Below, piece after piece: positions 5,814-12,252 of a stretch of 14,351 bases of DNA (position 1 is the first letter of the stretch; the number at the start of each line of letters is the position of its first letter). The stretch comes from Sedimenticola sp. (GTDB taxonomy: Bacteria; Pseudomonadota; Gammaproteobacteria; Chromatiales; Chromatiaceae): the NCBI GenBank assembly GCA_026197195.1, contig JAPHUG010000162.1:1-14351 (forward strand), written 5' to 3'. A program made the translations under genes and the position numbers. The notes beneath the pieces were generated by a model, which searched no databases, was not told the DNA's origin, and worked only from the letters and a program-made list of their open reading frames with translations.

Positions 5814-7076
5814 AGACCGCTATACACTCTAATTCTATATCTTTCCCTCCCGCTCGCTATTTTACGCCTCTACTGGCGAAGCCTAAAAAATCCTGCCTAT
5901 CGAAATAGGATCCCCGAGCGTTTTGGCTGGCTAGCTGAACAGCAGGTTAAAAACGGCCTCTGGATTCACTCCGTCTCTGTAGGTGAAACTCAGGCCGCCG
6001 AGCCACTGGTAAAGCAGTTGCAGGAAAGGTTCCCTGGCTTGGCTATCGTTATTACGACCACGACACCGACCGGGGCCGATCGGGTTCATAAACTGTTTGG
6101 TGATTCGGTTACTCATCTCTACTTTCCTTATGATTTGCCGTTCGCGGTCAATGGCTTTCTCAAGGCAGTTCGGCCAAAGCTTTTAGTGATGATGGAGACC
6201 GAAGTGTGGCCCAACCTGTTGGCGGAGTGTGAACGGCAATCTATTCCGACGATCCTTGCGAATGCCCGGCTGTCGGAGCGATCCGCCAAAGGGTATGCGC
6301 GACTGGGTGCCTTTTCACGTCAGACATTCGGTCGTATCGGCCTGGTTGCTGCGCAATCCCCGGCTGATGCTGAGCGCTTTCTGGGGTTGGGTGTGAAGTC
6401 TGATCGTGTCCGGGTAACGGGTAGTATCAAATTCGATGTGCGCGTCCCAGCCATGGTGCGCGAGCAGGCTGAATCGCTTCGTCGTACCTGGGGTGGTCGG
6501 CCGGTCTGGGTGGCTGCCAGTACCCGTGAGGGTGAAGATGAGCAGGTGTTGGCGGCGCATCGTTTGGTGTTGGAAAAGCTGCCACAGGCATTGCTGGTTA
6601 TCGTTCCTCGTCATCCGGAACGTTTTGATAAGGTGGCCCTGCTGTGTCAGCGCGAAGGCTTTAGTTGTGCGCGGCGCTCGACGAATGATCTGTGCCACGA
6701 GGAGACGGCTGTTTTTCTGGGTGACACCATGGGTGAGTTGCCCCTGTTTTTAGCGGCAGCCGACGTGGCTTTTGTGGGGGGGAGTCTGGTGCCGACCGGA
6801 GGCCATAATGTGCTGGAGCCGGCAGCCCTTGGACTGCCTGTGGTGTTTGGGCCGCACATGTTCAATTTTGCCATGGTCAGTCGGATGTTGCTGGCCGAAG
6901 GGGCGGCTGTCGAGGTAACAAATAGCAGTGACTTGGCGGATTGGGTGGTTGACTGGCTGTCAGATGCCAACTTGCGTGCACAGTATGGGGAGCGTGCGCT
7001 GCATGTTGTTGAGGCCAATAAGGGGGCGTTGGGCAGGCTGTTCGATATTCTGCAGGCGTACTTGGTGGACAGGTAG
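5811..7076 (+). CDS. waaA: 3-deoxy-D-manno-octulosonic acid (Kdo) transferase
   Basis: At 421 aa this is the normal length for WaaA (425 in E. coli, recalled), a family GT30 inner-membrane-associated enzyme that adds Kdo from CMP-Kdo to the lipid IVA precursor. The N-terminal hydrophobic anchor (about 4-20) is followed by a basic stretch. The acceptor domain carries HSVSVGETQAAEP (53-65), whose Glu59 is the expected catalytic base, then TTTTPTGADRV and METEVWPN. The C-terminal nucleotide-binding domain has GSIKFD, ASTREGEDE, PRHPERF, GDTMGELP and the glycine-rich VGGSLVPTGGHNVLEPAALG. Nothing is missing. No adjacent Shine-Dalgarno is present; see the hairpin arrangement at its start. Base composition shifts from AT-richer at the 5' end to GC-rich further in. 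It forms an LPS neighbourhood with msbA on the far side of the polysaccharide segment. Confidence 0.95.
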   Translation: MRPLYTLILYLSLPLAILRLYWRSLKNPAYRNRIPERFGWLAEQQVKNGLWIHSVSVGETQAAEPLVKQLQERFPGLAIVITTTTPTGADRVHKLFGDSVTHLYFPYDLPFAVNGFLKAVRPKLLVMMETEVWPNLLAECERQSIPTILANARLSERSAKGYARLGAFSRQTFGRIGLVAAQSPADAERFLGLGVKSDRVRVTGSIKFDVRVPAMVREQAESLRRTWGGRPVWVAASTREGEDEQVLAAHRLVLEKLPQALLVIVPRHPERFDKVALLCQREGFSCARRSTNDLCHEETAVFLGDTMGELPLFLAAADVAFVGGSLVPTGGHNVLEPAALGLPVVFGPHMFNFAMVSRMLLAEGAAVEVTNSSDLADWVVDWLSDANLRAQYGERALHVVEANKGALGRLFDILQAYLVDR

Positions 7077-7198
7077 AGGTACGGGGGGGTCTTTTAATTC
7101 TGATCAGATAAATCTTACTCGGTTCTGCGCATTTTTCCCTATGTAACAGAGAGAATAAAAATTAGGATAGCCACTCTTTTTTAGGACTGTACCAACAC

Positions 7199-7204
7199 AA
7201 GGAG
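7199..7204 (+). promoter_or_regulatory. Ribosome-binding site of the ComEA-like gene
   Basis: A strong AAGGAG lies 7 bases before the ATG at 7212 and fixes the start of the small helix-hairpin-helix gene. Confidence 0.8.
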
Positions 7205-7211
7205 TGTAACT

Positions 7212-7487
7212 ATGAAACTTTCCAAATGGCTCTGTCTGGCTGCGCTGCTGATGACATCGGTAGGCAGCTTTGCCGCGCAGGTTAACATCAACTCAGCCAC
7301 TGCGGAGGAGATCGCGACCGAGCTAAAGGGGGTCGGTGAATCCAAGGCCGCCGCGATTGTTGCTTATCGGTTGGAACATGGTTTATTCAAGACGGCTGAT
7401 GACCTTGTCATGGTGAAAGGGATCGGGCAGAAGACCGTCGAGGCCAATAGGGAGAATATTCTGATTGGTGAGGTAGTGAAAAAGTAA
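7212..7487 (+). CDS. Small secreted helix-hairpin-helix (ComEA-like) protein
   Basis: The product is 91 aa. It has a clear signal peptide: a basic MKLSK, a hydrophobic core LCLAALLMTSVG and a likely cleavage after SFA (residue 21), leaving a periplasmic domain of about 70 residues. That domain is a tandem helix-hairpin-helix unit: VNINSATAEEIATELKGVG (24-42) with the first GVG hairpin, then LVMVKGIGQKTVEANRENI (65-83) with the second GIG hairpin. This is the DNA-binding fold of ComEA, the periplasmic receptor that holds incoming DNA during natural transformation. Many gammaproteobacteria have such short ComEA-like proteins of unproven role, so competence is inference. It is a single-gene unit, with its own Shine-Dalgarno (AAGGAG) and a strong terminator immediately after; no other competence gene is visible. 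Confidence 0.88.
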   Translation: MKLSKWLCLAALLMTSVGSFAAQVNINSATAEEIATELKGVGESKAAAIVAYRLEHGLFKTADDLVMVKGIGQKTVEANRENILIGEVVKK

Positions 7488-7504
7488 ACAAAAAAAGTAG
7501 ATAT

Positions 7505-7539
7505 AAAAAAAGGGTGCCGCAATGCGGGCACCCTTTTTT
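7505..7539 (+). terminator. Bidirectional intrinsic terminator
   Basis: An A tract (7505-7511) leads into GGGTGCC (7512-7518), which pairs with GGCACCC (7527-7533). The inner part GC-AAT-GC extends the stem with one bulged G, and TTTTTT follows. The A run on one side and the T run on the other let it work on both strands, ending the ComEA-like gene (+) and the convergent methyltransferase-like gene (-) whose stop is at 7557. Confidence 0.92.
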
Positions 7540-7556
7540 GTGTTCAGTTTGTTTTT

Positions 7557-8219
7557 TTAAAACTCAAATTTTCTCACGACCGGTGCGTTCTTCAGAGGCT
7601 CGACATCGGTTTCAAAGAGCGCTTCGGTCTGCCAGCTGTTTTCGTCTGTACGGGTGACCAGATAGGCTGTCATAACCGGGCTTGATCCAACGATCACGAA
7701 GAGCCGTCCGCCGATGGTCAGTCGCTGTTTGAACTTTTCAGGCATCTCTGGCAGTGAGCCGGTGATGGCGATGGCCTCATAACGGCCACTTTCTATCTCA
7801 TCACTCAGGCTGTCTGCCGTGCGCAGCTGTACGTTATTAATACTGGCGGCCGCTAGATTGGCTCTGGCCATTTCGGTGAAGGCCGGGTTGATATCCTGGC
7901 TGGTCACCGCGTTGCCCATTTTTGCCAGGCAGGCCGTCAGATAGCCACTTCCGCTACCCACTTCAAGGATGTTATCGGTCTCTTTGATGTTTAAGGCTTG
8001 CAGAAGGCGGCCCTCTACCCGGGGGAACATCATCTTCTCGCCGTCACCCAGGGGGACTTCAATGTCGGCGTAGGCGAGCCCCTTGTACTGCTCCGGTACA
8101 AACAGCTCTCGCGGCATGCTACCGACCAGACTCAGGACGTCGGCATCGAGCACTTCCCAAGGGCGAACTTGTTGCTCAACCATGTTAAAACGGGCGTTTT
8201 CATAGCTTAGGGCGATCAT
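7557..8219 (-). CDS. Protein-L-isoaspartate O-methyltransferase-like protein, atypical
   Basis: The product is 220 aa and belongs by sequence to the Pcm/PIMT group of SAM-dependent methyltransferases, which methylate isoaspartyl residues in damaged proteins. The fold is shown by PRELFVPEQYKGLAYAD (36-52), SAM motif I NILEVGSGSGYLTA (83-96) and AITGSLPEMPEKF (151-163), which matches the later family motif around ITAAxPEIP. The usual substrate-site motif (IGxGQTISQP in E. coli, recalled) is replaced by LGDGEKMMFPRVEGRL (57-72), so the conserved Thr-Ile-Ser is gone. That makes canonical isoaspartate repair doubtful, and another methyl acceptor or a non-enzymatic role is possible. A CAGGT about 9 bases upstream is an acceptable ribosome-binding site. 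The gene is monocistronic here and converges on the ComEA-like gene across the shared terminator. Confidence 0.82.
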   Translation of the reverse strand: MIALSYENARFNMVEQQVRPWEVLDADVLSLVGSMPRELFVPEQYKGLAYADIEVPLGDGEKMMFPRVEGRLLQALNIKETDNILEVGSGSGYLTACLAKMGNAVTSQDINPAFTEMARANLAAASINNVQLRTADSLSDEIESGRYEAIAITGSLPEMPEKFKQRLTIGGRLFVIVGSSPVMTAYLVTRTDENSWQTEALFETDVEPLKNAPVVRKFEF

Positions 8220-8513
8220 CTGGTGTACCTGTCTTTCCGGGTTGAAATAGATGTAAGGGCGACAAGCCTACTCAGTTTAGGTTAATCAGGCAAGTCTGAG
8301 TTGCTAACGTACTGCAATTTAAGTACTTTCTGTTATTCTCCTGTTTTACCGAGATAGGCTTCGCACCCTCAATTTTTAGCGTTTACTGGAGTGAGCATAA
8401 GCCAGTCATTAAGTGACATCCACTGTTACGCGGGAATAGGGTCAGGTCGGCTGTTCTGGTAGGATGGCAGGCGGCAAAACGCTTGATTGAAAGGTCTCTA
8501 TACGGAGTACGCT
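8220..8513. other. Intergenic region between the divergent methyltransferase-like and dgt genes
   Basis: About 290 bases that should contain both divergent promoters. A possible extended -10 (TGTTATTCT, 8331-8339) reads toward dgt but lacks a clear -35. An ACTGG/CCAGT inverted repeat (8385-8406) is short and widely spaced. No further gene or RNA is recognised. Confidence 0.35.
8504..8507 (+). promoter_or_regulatory. Ribosome-binding site deciding the dgt start
   Basis: GGAG lies 6 bases before the ATG at 8514. This supports that ATG over the in-frame TTG at 8487, which has no Shine-Dalgarno. Confidence 0.7.
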
Positions 8514-9878
8514 ATGACCATGCATTGGAATCAACTGCTCTCCCGGGGACGCCTGGGGAGTGACCAGCTCAATGGTGGAACGACGGCGCGAACCGATTTT
8601 CAACGGGATTTTGACCGGATTGTCTTTTCGTCGGCCTTTCGGCGCATGCAGGATAAGACCCAGGTGTTTCCCCTTTCCCGGGTGGACTATATCCGTACCC
8701 GCCTGACCCACAGTCTGGAGGCCTCCAGTATCGGTCGTTCACTGGGGACACAGGTCGGTGAAAAGGTCATCGCGCGTCGAAGCCTGGATGGCTATGAGGC
8801 CTCGGATTTTGGCGATATCTGTGCGGCGGCTTGTCTGGCGCACGATATTGGCAACCCGCCTTTTGGTCATTCTGGTGAGGACGCCTTTAGAAGTTGGGCG
8901 GAAGAGGCCCCCTATGGCCGTCGACGAGTGGATGTGCTGCAGGACAGTGAGCGAGAAGATTTCACACGGTTTGAAGGTAATGCGCAGGGGTTCAGGATTC
9001 TCACCCGGCTGCAGAACCCGGATAATGCCGGTGGCTTGCAATTGACCTGTGCCACCCTGGCGGCCTTCACAAAATATCCCCGTGAGTCCTGTCTTGGCGG
9101 TGGTCGATATCCGGGCGTCAGTGCCAAAAAGCAGGGCTTTTTTGCGGAGGATCGGGAGGTCTTCGGCACGGTGGCTGAGCAGGTGGGATTGATTCGGCGT
9201 GATGGTTCCCGCGCTGTTTGGTGCCGTCATCCCCTGGCTTTTCTGGTTGAGGCGGCCGATGACATCAGCTATCGCGTGATTGATATCGAAGATGGCTTTC
9301 GACTGGGTTATTTCACCTTTGATGAGGTGATGGATCTTTATCTCAATATTCTGCAGGAACCGGATAGACAACGGCTGCGTATGCAGGGTATCAGGGACAG
9401 CAAAGGTAAGGTTGAATTCCTTCGGGCCAAGGTGATTAACGAGGCCATCACCCAGGCCATGGACTGTTTTCTGGATAATGAGGCCATGATTTTGGCGGGC
9501 CAGTTTGATGAGCCGTTGCTGAATCAATTCCCCAAGCGTGCAGAGATGGATCGGCTGATAGAGGTGGCCATGGCGCGAATTTATCAGGCCACAGAGGTGG
9601 TCGAGATACAGGCAGCGGGGTTTCAGGTGATCGGTGACCTGCTGGAACGGTTTATTCAGGTGCTGGATGATATTGCCGAACAAGGCCAACAGGCCTCGGC
9701 TAAAAGTAAGATGATCTCCCGTCTGATACCGGAGCAGTTTATCGGACCCGATCGGATTCCCTCCCCAAATACCTACACACGCCTGCTGAGGCTGACGGAT
9801 TTTGTCGCCGGTATGACCGACTCCTATGCGGTCTCCCTGTATAAAAAGCTCACCGGAATTTCACTGCCAAACGGCTAA
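8514..9878 (+). CDS. dgt: Deoxyguanosinetriphosphate triphosphohydrolase (dGTPase), HD family
   Basis: The product is 454 aa from the ATG at 8514. Dgt enzymes cleave dGTP (or other dNTPs) to the nucleoside plus tripolyphosphate and so adjust the dNTP pool. The N-terminal FDRIVFSSAFRRMQDKTQVF (33-52) is the family signature. The HD metal site is intact: RTRLTHSLEASSIGRSLG (61-78, His66), CLAHDIGNPPFGHSGE (107-122, His110-Asp111 and His119), and a downstream Asp in the LVEAADDISYRVIDIEDG region. The C-terminal helical part characteristic of the family follows. The length lies in the range of Dgt and Dgt-like proteins; E. coli Dgt is somewhat longer (505, recalled). Substrate preference cannot be told from sequence. 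Some dNTP hydrolases act in phage defence, but nothing in this neighbourhood suggests that here. Confidence 0.94.
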   Translation: MTMHWNQLLSRGRLGSDQLNGGTTARTDFQRDFDRIVFSSAFRRMQDKTQVFPLSRVDYIRTRLTHSLEASSIGRSLGTQVGEKVIARRSLDGYEASDFGDICAAACLAHDIGNPPFGHSGEDAFRSWAEEAPYGRRRVDVLQDSEREDFTRFEGNAQGFRILTRLQNPDNAGGLQLTCATLAAFTKYPRESCLGGGRYPGVSAKKQGFFAEDREVFGTVAEQVGLIRRDGSRAVWCRHPLAFLVEAADDISYRVIDIEDGFRLGYFTFDEVMDLYLNILQEPDRQRLRMQGIRDSKGKVEFLRAKVINEAITQAMDCFLDNEAMILAGQFDEPLLNQFPKRAEMDRLIEVAMARIYQATEVVEIQAAGFQVIGDLLERFIQVLDDIAEQGQQASAKSKMISRLIPEQFIGPDRIPSPNTYTRLLRLTDFVAGMTDSYAVSLYKKLTGISLPNG

Positions 9879-9967
9879 TCTGGCGTTTGATGGTCTCCTG
9901 TCGTCGACTAATTGCGCTTGTATATTAGGGTGTTAAAGAAGTCGGTGCTGCAGTCGCTAACCTGTGT

Positions 9968-9986
9968 GGCACGATGAGATCGTGTC
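9968..9986 (+). promoter_or_regulatory. Perfect hairpin upstream of the GGDEF-EAL gene
   Basis: GGCACGAT (9968-9975) pairs with ATCGTGTC (9979-9986) around a GAG triloop, giving an 8-bp stem with one G-U pair. No T run follows. It lies about 95 bases before the coding start and could be an operator or a leader RNA structure. It does not match a c-di-GMP riboswitch that I can recognise. Confidence 0.3.
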
Positions 9987-10080
9987 TAAATGAACGATTT
10001 GGCCGTATGGGACGGACATTAGAGATGCCCGTTGCACGGTTCTTTTTGCTTACTAGGCAGGCAACACGACAGAGTGGTTG

Positions 10081-12252
10081 ATGGTAGTCAAAATAACAAA
10101 CAGTGAAAGAGGGCTTGCGCCGGCTATTTTGGATCACTGTAGTGTAGGGCTTTTTGTCGTGGGAGCCGAGGGGGCGATTGTTCACTGGAATCAGTGGATG
10201 GCGGCTGCCACAGGTGTGGCGGCCCTGTCAGCGATCGGTAGCCGGGTTGCCGATGTGCTGAAGGCACTACCGGGATCGCCACTGGAGCGCGCAATAATGG
10301 CCGCTCAGACAGTGGGTGATATGACGTTGCTGCCCAATACAGTGGGCCATATTCCTGGTCTGGAAAAGCGCTCAACAGATTCAGTGTTGGTTGTGGTCAA
10401 GCCGCTGCAGGAACGACATCAGCATGTATTGGTTCAGGTTTTTGACCAGGGAGGCGAAACCTCACTGGCTACTGCTGATGCGACGCAACCAACATCACAC
10501 CAGGATGGCGACTTACAGACCCGCTCTATTCTCTCTTCCATAGCAGATGCCGTTATTACAACGGATATCAACGGTAATATCAGTTACATGAATGTCGTGG
10601 CTGAGAAACTGACGGGATGGCGTTTGAGCGAGGCACTTCAGCTACCACTGGCCCGGGTGTTTCATGTGGCAGGCGAAGAGGGCGCTTCACTCATGAAGGC
10701 CATTGATGCCTGTCTGCAAACAGGACGACTGCCCAAAGTCCAGCGTCTGGAGTTAGAGCTGATTCATCGCTACGGCGTCGGTGTTGCGGTCGAAGAGTCT
10801 GTGGCCCCGATCAGGGATGAGCGGCAACAGATCCATGGTGTGGTTGTTGTATTCCGTGATGTCAGCCAGGCGCGGCGATTGGCGGCTCAGGTGAGTTGGC
10901 AGGCCTCGCATGACACATTAACCGGCTTGTACAATCGCGGTAGTTTTGACAGTAAGCTGGACGAGTTATTACAGGATGCCCGTGAAACCGGCCTGATGCA
11001 CAGCATGCTCTATCTCGATCTTGATCAGTTCAAGATTGTGAATGATACCTGTGGACATGTGGCGGGTGATGAATTGCTCAGGCAGATTGCCTCCAAGCTA
11101 TCGAATCATGTTCGGGCAGATGATACCTTGGCCCGTCTCGGGGGTGATGAGTTCGGTGTACTGCTCTCCGACTGTTCAGAGGCGGTGGCACAACGTATCG
11201 CCAATCAGATGCGCCAATCCATTATGGATTTTCGTTTTGGCTGGGAAGAGAAGTCATTCGTGATTGGCGTCAGTATTGGAGTAGTCACCATCACGGCGGA
11301 AAGTGAAAGTGTAGAGCGGGTGCTGAGTGCGGCAGATACCGCCTGCTATGCAGCCAAAGATGGTGGTCGCAATCAGGTTCACCTCTATCGTTCCAACGCG
11401 GGCGAGGCAGCCCAGCGACAGGGCGAGATGCGCTGGGTCAGTCGCATACACAGTGCCCTGGAAGATGATCGATTCATGCTCTATGCGCAAGCCATTGTGC
11501 CGGTAGAGCCGCAACCAGATCAATCCGGTCATTATGAGGTGCTGATCCGCATGTTGGATGAGTCCGGTGATCTGGTTCCGCCGGGTGCCTTCATTCCTGC
11601 GGCAGAGCGATTTGGTCTCATGCCGAGGATTGATCGCTGGGTCGTTCGGCAGGTATTCAATTTGATTCAGAATGATTATGAGGCCCTGGTGATGGGCGGG
11701 TTTCGTTTTGCCATCAACTTATCGGGTGGTTCGGTCAATGATGAAGATACCTTGCTTTTTATTAGTCAAAAAATGTCCGAGTACCGTATTCCGGCGGGCA
11801 TGATCAGTTTCGAGATTACCGAAACAGCGGCCATTGCCAATCTTTCATCGGCCACCCATTTTATCCGCACACTCAAAAAGGCAGGTTGCCGCTTCTCACT
11901 GGATGATTTCGGTAGCGGCCTCTCCTCCTTTGCTTATCTGAAGAACCTGCCGGTCGATTACCTGAAGATTGACGGGGCCTTTGTTCGGGATATTGTTGAT
12001 GATCCCATTGATCACGCCATGGTTCAGGCGATCCATCAGATTGGGCAGGTGATGGGCTTAAAGACGATTGCCGAGTTCGTTGAGACGGATCAGGCGCTTG
12101 ATCGGCTGCGCGAGATTGGTGTGGACTATGCGCAGGGGTACGGTATTGCCCGGCCAGAGCCGCTCTGTGATAGCCGGGGTAAGTTACTACTCGATCAACA
12201 TGGCGTATCAAATACCGATAGCCAATCGAATGCTGTCCAATCGAACTCTTGA
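10081..12252 (+). CDS. PAS-PAS-GGDEF-EAL c-di-GMP signalling protein
   Basis: The product is 723 aa from the ATG at 10081; a TTG directly before it is in frame. No membrane helix or signal peptide is seen, so it is a cytoplasmic sensor. A first PAS-like domain covers about 10-120 and a second about 148-265 (SILSSIADAVITTDINGNIS). The GGDEF cyclase domain (about 275-435) has DTLTGLYNR, an intact GGDEF (354-358) and an RADD inhibitory I-site (345-348) five residues before it. The EAL phosphodiesterase domain (about 455-690) has EVL in place of EAL (Glu486), INLSGG, FEITET (Glu581), SLDDFGSG, LKIDGAFV, AEFVE and AQGYG, so the usual metal and catalytic residues are present. Both synthesis and breakdown of c-di-GMP look possible, switched by the PAS inputs. 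The final 45 bases overlap convergent rapA. The genomic target pathway is unknown; biofilm or motility control is typical. Confidence 0.93.
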   Translation: MVVKITNSERGLAPAILDHCSVGLFVVGAEGAIVHWNQWMAAATGVAALSAIGSRVADVLKALPGSPLERAIMAAQTVGDMTLLPNTVGHIPGLEKRSTDSVLVVVKPLQERHQHVLVQVFDQGGETSLATADATQPTSHQDGDLQTRSILSSIADAVITTDINGNISYMNVVAEKLTGWRLSEALQLPLARVFHVAGEEGASLMKAIDACLQTGRLPKVQRLELELIHRYGVGVAVEESVAPIRDERQQIHGVVVVFRDVSQARRLAAQVSWQASHDTLTGLYNRGSFDSKLDELLQDARETGLMHSMLYLDLDQFKIVNDTCGHVAGDELLRQIASKLSNHVRADDTLARLGGDEFGVLLSDCSEAVAQRIANQMRQSIMDFRFGWEEKSFVIGVSIGVVTITAESESVERVLSAADTACYAAKDGGRNQVHLYRSNAGEAAQRQGEMRWVSRIHSALEDDRFMLYAQAIVPVEPQPDQSGHYEVLIRMLDESGDLVPPGAFIPAAERFGLMPRIDRWVVRQVFNLIQNDYEALVMGGFRFAINLSGGSVNDEDTLLFISQKMSEYRIPAGMISFEITETAAIANLSSATHFIRTLKKAGCRFSLDDFGSGLSSFAYLKNLPVDYLKIDGAFVRDIVDDPIDHAMVQAIHQIGQVMGLKTIAEFVETDQALDRLREIGVDYAQGYGIARPEPLCDSRGKLLLDQHGVSNTDSQSNAVQSNS

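Noticed and set aside
5788..5814. Eight-codon minigene (ATG 5788 to TGA 5814) as a coupled leader peptide for waaA
   Set aside because: GAGG ends only 1 base before its ATG, too close for efficient initiation, so it is kept only as a side note to the hairpin finding.
8739..9689. A 316-codon open frame on the minus strand inside dgt
   Set aside because: It is fully antisense to a well-conserved dGTPase, resembles no family, and the opposite frame carries all the recognised motifs.
8514..9878. dgt as a phage-defence dNTPase
   Set aside because: It looks like the ordinary housekeeping form, and no defence genes, integrases or mobile elements are nearby.
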